DNA of 64,000 nucleotides from Macrococcus armenti (GTDB lineage Bacteria; Bacillota; Bacilli; Staphylococcales; Staphylococcaceae), in the NCBI RefSeq assembly GCF_020097135.1, contig NZ_CP083608.1, positions 62,001-126,000 on the forward strand. Direction: 5' to 3'. Positions 42,695 through 52,204 of this stretch are shown here, piece by piece. Below the pieces are notes generated by a model that saw only the letters and a list, made by a program, of their open reading frames with translations, had not been told where the DNA came from and searched no databases. The position numbers and the translations under genes were made by a program. How positions within the stretch are numbered: position 1 is the first letter of the stretch; each line of letters starts with the position of its first letter.

Positions 42695-43981
42695 ATGAAA
42701 AGAGATATTAAACTTATGTTGTCATTGCCAATTTTTAGCTGGGCATTGTATGACTTTAGTAACACAATTTTTAGCGCGAATATCGTAACGCTATTTTTCC
42801 CGCAATTTGTGACAGAGCAATTGGGAACTGATCCGGTAACCGAACAGATATCTTCAACATGGATTGCATATTCTGCGAGTATTGCAGCATTACTGTTAAT
42901 TGTATTAAGCCCGGTATATGGTGTATATATCGACAGGACAAATCGTAAAAAGAAATGGGTTGTCATATTTTCTATAGTTGTATTTTTATGCACATTTTGT
43001 ATGGGGTATATTTATAAAAATCCAGTTGAAGGGACATTTCACGGTGTTCCAATTACGTTTTTAATCATTATAATTTTATTTACAATTGCAAAGTTTATGT
43101 ATAACTCGAGTCTTGTGTTTTACGATGCGATGATGCCTGATTTAACAGCTAAAGAGCACTATTCGGTAATATCAGGATTTGGGGTAGCACTAGGTTACAT
43201 GGGGACTTTGTTTGGTGTAATTTCAATCATGATGTTTGTAGGAACTAAAGATGCCGGAGAAACATTTATCCCGACAGCGATATTATTTTTACTATTTAGT
43301 TTGCCATTATTTATGTTTACATCAGATAAAAAAAGGCAATCGGTCAAACAAAAGTCTATGAGCACTGGATATAAGGAAATTATTGAAACATATCAGCTTG
43401 CGAAAACAAAACCAGCGATTTACATATTTTTAATTGTGTATTTCTTTTTAAATGATGCGCTGGCGACAGCAATCAGTATGATGCAGCCGTATGCAACAAC
43501 GGTTGTTGGTTTCACGAGTGATCAGTTTATTATGATATTTATGGTAGCAACAGTATTCAGTATTATCGGTGCGTTTGTATTCGGATATATTGCAAAACAT
43601 ATTGGCTCATTAAAAGCACTGCATTATGTCGGACTAGTGCTAATGATTGCATTAATACTTGCGAGTTTGCCGCTACCGAAAGAAAGTTTCTATATATGTG
43701 CGATACTATTCGGCATTGCTATGGGGTCGATATGGGTAATATCAAGAACATTAATTATTGAGTTATCGCCACCAGAACATGTCGGTCAGTTTTTCGGTTT
43801 GTTTTCAATGAGTGGTAAACTATCTGCAGTATTAGGCCCATTCATTTACGGAACGATTACATTGCTGCTAAAAGATTATGGACCGTTAGCAAGCCGTATC
43901 GCCATCTTATCACTTTTTATTATGGCGTTATTAGCTTATGTTCTGCATTTTAAAGTCATTAAAGCAGTACAGGAAGTATAA
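42695..43981 (+). CDS. MFS transporter, UMF1/Atg22-like
   Basis: 428 residues with 12 transmembrane segments. SWALYDFSNTIFSANIVTLFFPQF at the start is the hallmark of the UMF1 (vacuole effluxer Atg22-like) MFS family, followed by the A-motif-like SPVYGVYIDRTNRKKKW. The eukaryotic relative exports amino acids from the vacuole; the bacterial substrate is unknown. AGGAG precedes ATG 42695. It stands alone between terminators; the 198-base gap to 44180 holds only a promoter-like AT-rich stretch. Confidence 0.88.
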   Translation: MKRDIKLMLSLPIFSWALYDFSNTIFSANIVTLFFPQFVTEQLGTDPVTEQISSTWIAYSASIAALLLIVLSPVYGVYIDRTNRKKKWVVIFSIVVFLCTFCMGYIYKNPVEGTFHGVPITFLIIIILFTIAKFMYNSSLVFYDAMMPDLTAKEHYSVISGFGVALGYMGTLFGVISIMMFVGTKDAGETFIPTAILFLLFSLPLFMFTSDKKRQSVKQKSMSTGYKEIIETYQLAKTKPAIYIFLIVYFFLNDALATAISMMQPYATTVVGFTSDQFIMIFMVATVFSIIGAFVFGYIAKHIGSLKALHYVGLVLMIALILASLPLPKESFYICAILFGIAMGSIWVISRTLIIELSPPEHVGQFFGLFSMSGKLSAVLGPFIYGTITLLLKDYGPLASRIAILSLFIMALLAYVLHFKVIKAVQEV

Positions 43982-44179
43982 AATTATTATTTAAATATAA
44001 TATAATCTTACACTTCTTAATTTAGAACTAATTGGTATATATTCATAATCCCCATATTTATCAATTTAAATTAATTAAGTAACAAAATAAAATAAATGGG
44101 TTAAAATTGAAAAAAACTATTTGAAATGAAATTAAAGTTTGCTACTATTAAAATAACAAACCAAGGAGGAATATCATTT

Positions 44180-45652
44180 ATGAAGAAATCTAAAGGCTTG
44201 ATTATCGGACTTATCGCAGCATTATTAGTGCTTGGTGGTGGTGCGGCAGCATACTTTTACATGACGAATACACCTAAGAATGCCTACTTATTAAGTGAAA
44301 AGCAATCGATGGAGAATATTACGAAATATGTTGAATCAAGATTTTCAGAAGAAATGAAGTTTCAGGAAAAAATGAAAGATGAGAGTTATATTTCAACTGT
44401 AAAATTAGGTGCAGATGTACCTGAAGCATTAGTTGAAGGAGCTGGTGTTCCTAAATCGGTTATTGATGCTTCAAATATCGTATTTGAAGTTGCGCACAAT
44501 GGAAAAGAAGAGTTTTCTAAATTAGGAATTACACCGACAATTGCAGATAATAAAATTGGTGAATTTGCATGGGGAGCAGATAAAGATAAACAATATATTA
44601 GTGCACCAGTATTAGATAAACCATTAAGTGTTCCAAACGATAAGATTGTAGAAACATTGAAGAAATTAGATGCGTCATTAGTAGAAGAAGGTATGACGAA
44701 TGAAACATTAAACTTAAATAACATTTTAAGTGGTGCAACGGTGTCACAAGATGAACTTAATAAAATTAGAGATCGTTATATCGATGTATTTGTTGACAGC
44801 GTTAAAGACGAAAACTTTAAGAAAGATAAAGAAAAAGTGGCAGTGTTTGGAGAAGATAAGAATCTTGACAAGTTAACGATGGATTTAAAGCGTGAAGACG
44901 TAAAGAAAATCGTTATTGCAATGTTAGAACAAGCGAAAGATGATAAAGAATTGCATGACTTAATCAAAACACAAGCACAAGGCAAAGATATAAAGAAAGA
45001 AATTGACGATATGCTTAAAGATGCTAAGAAGGAAGATGCTAAAAACTTCCCTGAAGTTCACTCTATCATCTATGTTGACGGTAAAGAAATTTTAAAACGT
45101 GATTTAACAATTAAAGGTCAGGATGATGAGTCGATTAAATTAGCAGGATCATCAAAAGTAGACGATAACATTAAGGTTGACTATGAGCTTTCATCAAATA
45201 ATGAAAAGGTAGGTTCGTTTAAAGGGGAATCTAAAAAGTCGGATAAGAAATATAACGACGATTACAAATTTGTAATGAATGACGGTGAAGAAAAAGAAAT
45301 TTCATTTAAAAATGAGTCGACAGTTGATGGTAGTAAGCGTAAAGATAAAGGTCAAATTGATTTAACTGCACTTGCAGGTATGGATATGGTCGTTGCGTTT
45401 ACAAATGATATGAACACAGATGTTGGCAACAACGAACAGAAACAAAAAGGTGACCTTTCATTTGATGTGGATGGTGAAACTGTTAAAGTTGTATTAGATA
45501 GTAAGACAAAACTAAAAGAGTCATTCAAAATTGAAGCGAAAGATGCGCGTGATTTAAATAAGATGTCAGATAGTGAAATTTCTGATATTCAATCTGAAAT
45601 CGAAGAAAACTTTATGAGCATCTTCATGGATGTTTCTGGTGATTTAGAATAA
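44180..45652 (+). CDS. Membrane-anchored extracellular protein of unknown function
   Basis: 490 residues. A basic start (MKKSKG) and one transmembrane helix (about 7-28) lead to a ~460-residue, Lys/Asp/Glu-rich extracellular part. It lacks a lipobox and an LPXTG motif. Helical, possibly coiled regions lie around 190-290, and beta-rich segments follow (IIYVDGKEILKRDLTIKGQDDESIKLAG). I do not recognise a characterised domain. AAGGAGG precedes ATG 44180. It leads a tight operon with two ABC-2 permease subunits, an ATPase and fra, so it may be an accessory or regulated cargo of that transporter. Confidence 0.8.
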   Translation: MKKSKGLIIGLIAALLVLGGGAAAYFYMTNTPKNAYLLSEKQSMENITKYVESRFSEEMKFQEKMKDESYISTVKLGADVPEALVEGAGVPKSVIDASNIVFEVAHNGKEEFSKLGITPTIADNKIGEFAWGADKDKQYISAPVLDKPLSVPNDKIVETLKKLDASLVEEGMTNETLNLNNILSGATVSQDELNKIRDRYIDVFVDSVKDENFKKDKEKVAVFGEDKNLDKLTMDLKREDVKKIVIAMLEQAKDDKELHDLIKTQAQGKDIKKEIDDMLKDAKKEDAKNFPEVHSIIYVDGKEILKRDLTIKGQDDESIKLAGSSKVDDNIKVDYELSSNNEKVGSFKGESKKSDKKYNDDYKFVMNDGEEKEISFKNESTVDGSKRKDKGQIDLTALAGMDMVVAFTNDMNTDVGNNEQKQKGDLSFDVDGETVKVVLDSKTKLKESFKIEAKDARDLNKMSDSEISDIQSEIEENFMSIFMDVSGDLE

Positions 45653-45672
45653 TTCAGAAAGGAGTGATAAAT

Positions 45673-46833
45673 GTGAACAAAAATCTGTTTAACATTTATC
45701 ACTCTTTTTTGTACAAAAAATGGCACTTAATCGTGTACTTAATGCTATTGTTTACTTTAATTGTAGGTGTAATGGTTGCTTTAACGGTAACACAGCAAAC
45801 AGATGAGAAGTTTAGACTTGGTCTTGTGGATAATGATCAAACGTCAGAGACAAAACTGATTTTGAAATCCATAGGAGACGGCCAGAGTATCGGAAATGAT
45901 CTGGAATTAAAACAAATGGATAATGATGAAGCGAAGCGTTTGCTTGAAAAGAATAAGCTTGATGGTTACTTCGTGTTTGATAAAGGGATGACGGACTCGT
46001 TTTATAAAAATGGCTCTTTGCCGATATCAGTCCATACTTTCGATAAATCATCGGTTAGGAGTGTTGTCATCTACCAGCTTACCGATTCTGTTTATAGTAG
46101 GTTGATGTTGTCGATGGGTGGAGCAAAGAGTTATAAAGTACTTTATCCTGGCAGTACGAAAGATGAAATGGTCGAGATGATGACTGAAATGCTCTTTACT
46201 GGATTGAATCGTAACGGTTCATTCGATGAGCAGCCAGTTAAGCTATATGATACAAACGCATATTATACTGTGAGTGCACTGTTTATTTCGATTTATCTGT
46301 TTTATTTATCATTGTTTTCAATATTAAAGATGAATCAGGATGAAGCGCTTATTGGAAGGTTGAAATTACTGCATTTTTCGATTGAGAAATTAACGATTGC
46401 CAGAAGTATTGTAACGCTGTGCTGCACAATATGTTTTACTGCGTTTATTATATTTACGGCGCATCACTTTATGCATTTCAAGTTTGAATTATATAATTTA
46501 AAAACCTTACTTATCGTTATATCATTATATTTATTTTTGATTATTGTGTTACTTATTATGATAGATTGCTTGTTTAAAGGGATATTAAACTTACTATGTA
46601 AAGTAGTATTAACGATTGTAGTTATACTGTTCTCAGGTGCTACGATTCCATCTGTGTATTTTAAGGATAGAGCACCATTACTATACGAAAGTCCGTTTAG
46701 TTATATTTATAATCAACTTGTTGAGTTATTATTAAATAATTATTTAATTGAGATACCAAAATTCGTATTTGTTTCAGTTTCGATCGTATGTATATTATTT
46801 GTTGGTAGTTTAGTCTGGAGGTATAGAAGATGA
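45673..46833 (+). CDS. ABC-2 type exporter permease subunit 1
   Basis: 386 residues in the ABC2_membrane_3/YhgE-like arrangement: TM1 (about 22-42), a ~170-residue extracellular domain, and five more helices from ~195 to the end. GTG 45673 has AAGGAG eight bases upstream; the GTG at 45664 directly abuts that site. It probably pairs with the 46830 protein as the two halves of one membrane channel, with the ATPase at 47756. Substrate unknown. Confidence 0.85.
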   Translation: MNKNLFNIYHSFLYKKWHLIVYLMLLFTLIVGVMVALTVTQQTDEKFRLGLVDNDQTSETKLILKSIGDGQSIGNDLELKQMDNDEAKRLLEKNKLDGYFVFDKGMTDSFYKNGSLPISVHTFDKSSVRSVVIYQLTDSVYSRLMLSMGGAKSYKVLYPGSTKDEMVEMMTEMLFTGLNRNGSFDEQPVKLYDTNAYYTVSALFISIYLFYLSLFSILKMNQDEALIGRLKLLHFSIEKLTIARSIVTLCCTICFTAFIIFTAHHFMHFKFELYNLKTLLIVISLYLFLIIVLLIMIDCLFKGILNLLCKVVLTIVVILFSGATIPSVYFKDRAPLLYESPFSYIYNQLVELLLNNYLIEIPKFVFVSVSIVCILFVGSLVWRYRR

Positions 46834-47750
46834 AACCTCTATTACAACTCGTTGTGTTACAGCAATGGAAAGCTTATATAAGTATTATATGTATGCTCCT
46901 AGTAGTGCTATTCTCTTTGCAATGGATACAGAATACAATGAATCAAGTGTTCAGTATGCCGATAGCGGTGCAGGATTTAAATGATTCAGCGGAGTCGCAA
47001 AAAATTATTAAAACGATTGAAGCGGCACCTTTTGTAAACGTGAAAGAAATCAATCGGGACGAAGCTTATATTGAAGATGTAATTAAGAAAAAAGAAGCAA
47101 TTGTATCGCTTACAATTCCTGAAGACTTTAGTGAGAAATTATCAAAACATCAGATGCGAGAAGCAATAAAACTGTATTATCGCGATGATTTTATCGGTTC
47201 TATTGCCCAGGAAATCGTCAGTAAATCGTTGTATGAAATACAAGTTCCGTACATCGTAAAGAAATATGTAGATAAAAATGAACAAATATCTATTAAGGAA
47301 GCGATAGGGACGTATGAAAAGGAAACGCCTGAAAGTAAGATTAAACAATTTGCAGCGAATAAAGCGCAATCGCACTCTGTCTCAATGAATGCGATTGTGA
47401 GCTTAATTTTATTATTTTCGAGTGTTCAGATTTTGCTGCATAAACATATTGCACAGCATGCACCTCTAACGCGAATGTTTATGTTTCCTTCTATGCGTAT
47501 GAAGTATCACGTTGTGTATATCATCGTGCATGTGCTGATTCTGCTTATGAGTATAATAGGTGCAAGTATCCTATTACAGGAATCGATGAACATTACATTT
47601 TATATAATATGTGCATTGCTGTTATGTGTATATGAATTCGGTTTATCTGCAATTTTAATCTATATTAAAACGATAAGTCATAAAATGTTTATGACAGTTA
47701 CTTTTGCGCTAACGATAGTAATAATATTTAATTTAATTATGTTTGGGTGA
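46830..47750 (+). CDS. ABC-2 type exporter permease subunit 2
   Basis: 306 residues with the same plan as its neighbour: TM1 (about 15-33), an extracellular domain of about 150 residues and helices from ~190. It is shorter than subunit 1. Its ATG overlaps the previous stop (ATGA), indicating translational coupling and equal synthesis. The last codons overlap or abut the ATPase start. Likely the second half of a heterodimeric channel. Confidence 0.85.
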   Translation: MKPLLQLVVLQQWKAYISIICMLLVVLFSLQWIQNTMNQVFSMPIAVQDLNDSAESQKIIKTIEAAPFVNVKEINRDEAYIEDVIKKKEAIVSLTIPEDFSEKLSKHQMREAIKLYYRDDFIGSIAQEIVSKSLYEIQVPYIVKKYVDKNEQISIKEAIGTYEKETPESKIKQFAANKAQSHSVSMNAIVSLILLFSSVQILLHKHIAQHAPLTRMFMFPSMRMKYHVVYIIVHVLILLMSIIGASILLQESMNITFYIICALLLCVYEFGLSAILIYIKTISHKMFMTVTFALTIVIIFNLIMFG

Positions 47751-47755
47751 TCATT

Positions 47756-48430
47756 ATGATAACAGTGGAGAATGTATATAAAAGATACAAACAGAAGATT
47801 ATCTTTAAAGGGTTGAACACAGGGTTCAAACGTAATGCACTAACGATACTGCTCGGCGAGAATGGTGCTGGGAAATCTACATTGCTGCGTATAATTGCTG
47901 GTTTAGAAAATGCCGATAAAGGTGTTGTTAAATATAATGATGAGCCACTTGACTTGAAGCGTATTCATAAAGTATTGGGGTATATCCCACAGGATATTGC
48001 ACTTTTTGAACATATGTCCGTTGATGATAATGTAAGGCTATTCCGTAGCTTGTATCAACAATCTATTGATGACGAAACGATTCTTAAATACAAAGCGTTA
48101 CTGAATTTGAATGAATCTAAAGCAGTAGTGTCATCGCTTTCTGGTGGGACGAAACGAAAAGTAAATTTGCTAATCGGATTACTTGGTAAACCGGAAATTA
48201 TCATTCTTGATGAACCAACAGTAGGCATCGATATGAAATCGCGTTATGATATTCATCGTTTGCTAAATGAACTGAAACAACATACACTTATTATCATGAC
48301 GACGCACCACATGGACGAAGTACAGGCTATTGCTGATGACATTAAGCTTATCGGGAGAGATCCGTTCTATAAAGAAGTGCTGGAAACGTCAGGGCTGCAG
48401 TTTGAGAATATGTTAAAGGATGAGATTTAA
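47756..48430 (+). CDS. ABC transporter ATP-binding protein
   Basis: 224 residues, complete ABC ATPase: Walker A GENGAGKSTLLR (~37), signature LSGGTKRKVNLLIGLL, Walker B IIILDEPTVGID, H-loop TTHHMDEVQ. The CcmA-like type matches ABC-2 exporters. ATG 47756 is chosen; a GTG at 47747 that overlaps the preceding stop is an alternative. It powers the permease pair upstream. Confidence 0.9.
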   Translation: MITVENVYKRYKQKIIFKGLNTGFKRNALTILLGENGAGKSTLLRIIAGLENADKGVVKYNDEPLDLKRIHKVLGYIPQDIALFEHMSVDDNVRLFRSLYQQSIDDETILKYKALLNLNESKAVVSSLSGGTKRKVNLLIGLLGKPEIIILDEPTVGIDMKSRYDIHRLLNELKQHTLIIMTTHHMDEVQAIADDIKLIGRDPFYKEVLETSGLQFENMLKDEI

Positions 48431-48431
48431 T

Positions 48432-48803
48432 ATGGATCAGTTTGGACAATATTTAGAAGATGTTGCAGATCAGGATAAGATTGCAAAACTAAAATCGATT
48501 TTTGATTTTGTAGAACGTAATTTTCCTGAATTAGAACGTGTGTTTAAATGGAATACGCCAATGTATACGCATCATGATACGTTTATACTTGGTATAAGTT
48601 ATGCGAAAGCACATATTTCTATTGCGCCTGAGAATATAACGATGGAAGAATTTAAAGATGAAATTGAAGCGGCGGGTTATTCACAGACGAAAGGTCTATT
48701 CAGAATAAAGTGGGCAGATGAAATTGATTTTTCGCTCATTGAACGCATCATCCAGTTTAATATAGAAGATAAGGAAGCTTGCGATACATTCTGGAGAAAA
48801 TAA
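48432..48803 (+). CDS. fra: Frataxin-like iron chaperone Fra (YdhG family, DUF1801)
   Basis: 123 residues, nearly the same length as B. subtilis Fra/YdhG and similar throughout: MDQFGQYLEDVAD, FKWNTPMYTHHDTFILGISYAKAHISIAPE, and the shared C-terminus CDTFWRK. Fra supplies iron for iron-sulfur cluster and heme synthesis in B. subtilis. ATG 48432 lies 12 bases after AAAGG and overlaps no other gene; an ATG at 48420 sits on that ribosome site. It is the last gene of the 44180 operon, though a functional link is unproven. Confidence 0.88.
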   Translation: MDQFGQYLEDVADQDKIAKLKSIFDFVERNFPELERVFKWNTPMYTHHDTFILGISYAKAHISIAPENITMEEFKDEIEAAGYSQTKGLFRIKWADEIDFSLIERIIQFNIEDKEACDTFWRK

Positions 48804-48808
48804 TATAA

Positions 48809-48842
48809 CGCAGTCGGGACGATTGTACCGACTGCGTTTTTT
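48809..48842. terminator. Terminator between fra and selO
   Basis: ACGCAGTCGG (48809-48818) pairs with CCGACTGCGT (48828-48837), and Ts follow on the plus strand. It overlaps the stop codon region of the convergent selO gene. Confidence 0.9.
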
Positions 48843-50244
48843 ATGTACCGCAATATGTTATATATGGCCTGTCCTTTCGTCCAGGCAGTTTGAATAAATG
48901 TGGGTGAGATGTATCGAACGGACGTTTTAAAACATCGAGCAATGTGTTAAATGTAGTCATATCTCCATTAACTGCATCGTCCAGTGCAGCTTCAACGAGA
49001 TGGTTTCTAGGAATAACGACCGGGTTTGTACTTCTCATGAGTTGCTGTGGTGCGTGTTCTGCCTGTAATCGTTTCTCCCAGCGTTTAATCCATGCACTTA
49101 AAGGTTTGAGTGCCTCAATATATTGATTAATATTCTGCAGATGAATAAATGTATTCGTATAGTCCATCTCATGCTGTTCCATGCATTCCAGTAACGTTTC
49201 AATAAGATGAAAATCTTCATCGCAATATTTTTCGATACCGATTTTATGACACATTATGCGTAAGTAATGATCATGATAAAGTGCTTTGTATTGATCAAGC
49301 AGTAGCGTAGCGCGACGAATTGCTTCGCTTTGATCTGAATGTATGAGTGGTAATAACGTTTCTGCGAATCTTGCTAAATTCCATTGACCGATTGCGGGTT
49401 GATTTTCGTATGCATATCGTCCTTGTACATCGATTGAGCTAAAAACGGTATACGGATGGTAATAATCCATAAAAGCACATGGTCCGTAGTCTATTGTTTC
49501 TCCACTTAAAGTCATATTGTCTGTATTCATAACACCATGAATAAATCCGACAGATTGCCATTTCGCAATGAGTTCAGCTTGTCTGTTTATGACGCATTCA
49601 AGTAATTTGAAATACTTATCTTCTTCTTCTGAAAGATATGGATAGTGTCGTTTGATTGTATAGTCCGCAAGCAGTTTTAAATTATCAGTACCATTTCGAA
49701 TCGCATATTCAAAAGTGCCGACACGTATATTACTGGCAGCAACTCTCGTAAGTATAGCGCCCGGTAAAACTGTTTCGCGCATAACAGGTTCGCCAGTTGT
49801 ACATACTGCCAAACTACGCGTCGTTGGAATGTTTAAATAATGCATCGCTTCACTAATGATATATTCACGCAACATAGGGCCTAGTGATGCACGCCCATCT
49901 CCGGAGCGTGAATAACGTGTTCGCCCTGAACCTTTAAGTTGTATATCAAATCTTCTGTTATCTTTAGTGATATGCTCTCCTAGAATATGCTGTCTTCCAT
50001 CTCCGAGCATCGTAAAATTGCCGAACTGATGACCGGCGTATGCTGCAGAAAATGGTTGACTGAACGTTGTTTGTCCTGTTAATAGCTCTGGATGCGCGCT
50101 TAAATTTGTATCTATATTTAAAGATTTAGCAAGGGTATCGTTAAATATTAACGTGTCGGTATTAGCACAAGTAGCAGGAGCATTAATATCAAAGAAAATT
50201 TCAGGAAGTGTCATGTATGTCGTATCAAAATTAAAATAGCGCAT
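48841..50244 (-). CDS. selO: Protein adenylyltransferase SelO (YdiU family)
   Basis: 467-residue pseudokinase-fold enzyme that transfers AMP to Ser/Thr/Tyr of proteins. The conserved segments are present: SAAYAGHQFGNFTMLGDGRQHILGE, DIQLKGSGRTRYSRSGDGRASLGPMLREY, HGVMNTDNMTLSGETIDYGPCAFMD (the catalytic loop and metal site). The C-terminus YCGT has Cys at the place of selenocysteine in mammalian SelO, as in most bacteria. In E. coli it acts on redox proteins during oxidative stress. AAAGG precedes ATG 50244. Monocistronic. Confidence 0.92.
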   Translation of the reverse strand: MRYFNFDTTYMTLPEIFFDINAPATCANTDTLIFNDTLAKSLNIDTNLSAHPELLTGQTTFSQPFSAAYAGHQFGNFTMLGDGRQHILGEHITKDNRRFDIQLKGSGRTRYSRSGDGRASLGPMLREYIISEAMHYLNIPTTRSLAVCTTGEPVMRETVLPGAILTRVAASNIRVGTFEYAIRNGTDNLKLLADYTIKRHYPYLSEEEDKYFKLLECVINRQAELIAKWQSVGFIHGVMNTDNMTLSGETIDYGPCAFMDYYHPYTVFSSIDVQGRYAYENQPAIGQWNLARFAETLLPLIHSDQSEAIRRATLLLDQYKALYHDHYLRIMCHKIGIEKYCDEDFHLIETLLECMEQHEMDYTNTFIHLQNINQYIEALKPLSAWIKRWEKRLQAEHAPQQLMRSTNPVVIPRNHLVEAALDDAVNGDMTTFNTLLDVLKRPFDTSHPHLFKLPGRKDRPYITYCGT

Positions 50245-50350
50245 AAAATATCCTTTCTCTTAAGAATTAAGAAATAGTTAAGAATTATTTCAATAAATTT
50301 TAACAATTTATGGTTGTTACAAAATGGTAAAGAATGTATTATTAATAATG

Positions 50351-50368
50351 TGTAACAATTGTGTTACA
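50351..50368. promoter_or_regulatory. Palindrome upstream of the OatA-like gene
   Basis: TGTAACA-ATTG-TGTTACA is a perfect 7-bp dyad 27 bases before the acyltransferase start. A further TGTTACA lies upstream near 50315. These look like operator half-sites, but I cannot name the regulator. Confidence 0.5.
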
Positions 50369-50394
50369 GAATTGTTAAAGAGGATGATTCATTC

Positions 50395-52146
50395 ATGAAT
50401 AGAAAATACTTGCCGGGTCTTGATGGCATTCGAGCGATAGCAGTTATCGCAATAATTATATTTCATTTAAATCCAAAGTGGCTACCGGGTGGATTTCTTG
50501 GTGTTGATACTTTCTTTGTCATTTCCGGTTATTTAATTGCAATGTTACTACTTAATGAATATGAGCAAACAGGTACAATTAATATTGTGCAATTCTGGAT
50601 TCGTCGTGTTAAACGATTATTTCCACCGGCATTATTTATGTTACTGGTTGTAATTCAATATATCATATTTTTTGATCGAGATTTATTATATCAACTTAAG
50701 AAGGATGCGATTGCTGCACTTTTATATGTATCGAACTGGTGGTACATCTTTGATGGATTAAGTTATTTTGAAAGCTTTGAGCCTAGACCTTTACAGCATT
50801 TATGGTCGCTAGCGATAGAAGAACAGTTTTATTTATGTTTTCCATTATTATTAATGCTATTGCTAAAGCGATGGTCTAAAAAGCAGATTTTTATAATACT
50901 GTTAATCGTATCATTAATTTCAGCGATATGGATGTCGGTGCTTTACAATCCTACTGCCGGCAATGTTTCACGTGTATACTTTGGTACGGATACTAGACTT
51001 CAGACATTGTTGATTGGTGTCATGTTTGCTTTTATATGGCCGGCATTTAAGCTTAAGCAAAAAGCGCCGATACTATTAGTATTAATCATAGATGCACTAG
51101 GCATTACTGGCTTATGTGTTCTGATGTACTGTATCATTAACGCGAGTGAGAATAGTGCGCCATTATTCAATGGTGGTTTTTATGTTCTTGGTATATTTAC
51201 GTTATTTGTGATTATGGCTGCTGTACATCCGAATACGTTAATGCGCAAAGTGCTTGGGATAAAGCCGCTTGTTGTTATCGGTAAATATTCATATAGTTTA
51301 TACTTATGGCACTATCCTGTAATCGTTTTGATGCAGGCACATTTTGTTAAGGGCCAGATTCCGATAGGCGTACATATTGCATCAGTAATTGTAACTGTGA
51401 TGTTAGCAGTATTAAGTTATAAATTGATAGAGCAACCTTATCGCACGTTAGGTTTCAAAGTATTTACAAAAATTAGGCCGATTGCTTATTTTATTACGAT
51501 AGTTATAACTTTATATCTATGTATATCGACGCCTTACTTACTATCTGTCGTAAAAGCAGTACAACCTATGAATGATCACGTTGTGACGAAGACAATATCA
51601 AATGTTCCGAGTATAAAGCGCATTAGTCCGTTAGAAACGAATGAGTCGGTAGAAGATATCGTAAAGCATTACACACCTTTACTTATAGGTGACTCATTAC
51701 TTGTAGATATTAACGATAAATTAAAGGAAGTTCTACCAAACGCAACGATAGATGGAGAAGTAGGAAGAAATATATATAAAACATTAAATGTGGCGGATAA
51801 ATATACATCATTTAATCATAAAGATAGCATTATAATATTATTTGTTGGTACAAATGGTGACTTCCAGGACATACAGATGAACATATTATTAAGTAAGTTT
51901 GATAAAGCTGAAGTATTTTTAGTGACATCGCGTGTACCGAAAGAGTACGAACAGCATGTAAATGAAGAAATGTATAAAGCAGCGCGCAAACATAAAAATG
52001 TTCACATTATAGATTGGTATGAGGCTTCTAAAGCACATTCTGAATACTTTGCGCCTGATGGAATACACCTTGAGTACCCGGGAGTAGAACGTATGGTGTC
52101 TTTAATATATGGATCGCTTGTAGACTATGAAAAAAGTAAAAATTAA
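50395..52146 (+). CDS. oatA: Peptidoglycan O-acetyltransferase OatA-like
   Basis: 583 residues. The N-terminal acyltransferase-3 domain (YLPGLDGIRAIAVIAIIIFHLNPKW, GFLGVDTFFVISGYLI, then about ten transmembrane helices to ~385) is joined to an extracellular SGNH-like domain: IGDSLLVDI holds the Ser, GTNG lies near 490, and the Asp-His pair is in DGIHLEYPG. This is the OatA layout; OatA O-acetylates MurNAc and gives lysozyme resistance. Length is close to S. aureus OatA (603). ATG 50395 follows AAAGAGG. A TGTTACA dyad lies upstream. Confidence 0.85.
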   Translation: MNRKYLPGLDGIRAIAVIAIIIFHLNPKWLPGGFLGVDTFFVISGYLIAMLLLNEYEQTGTINIVQFWIRRVKRLFPPALFMLLVVIQYIIFFDRDLLYQLKKDAIAALLYVSNWWYIFDGLSYFESFEPRPLQHLWSLAIEEQFYLCFPLLLMLLLKRWSKKQIFIILLIVSLISAIWMSVLYNPTAGNVSRVYFGTDTRLQTLLIGVMFAFIWPAFKLKQKAPILLVLIIDALGITGLCVLMYCIINASENSAPLFNGGFYVLGIFTLFVIMAAVHPNTLMRKVLGIKPLVVIGKYSYSLYLWHYPVIVLMQAHFVKGQIPIGVHIASVIVTVMLAVLSYKLIEQPYRTLGFKVFTKIRPIAYFITIVITLYLCISTPYLLSVVKAVQPMNDHVVTKTISNVPSIKRISPLETNESVEDIVKHYTPLLIGDSLLVDINDKLKEVLPNATIDGEVGRNIYKTLNVADKYTSFNHKDSIIILFVGTNGDFQDIQMNILLSKFDKAEVFLVTSRVPKEYEQHVNEEMYKAARKHKNVHIIDWYEASKAHSEYFAPDGIHLEYPGVERMVSLIYGSLVDYEKSKN

Positions 52147-52204
52147 TTTTAGATGATATGAACAATTTAGTCGATAACGTTATAATAAAAGAGGAGGTAT
52201 CAAG

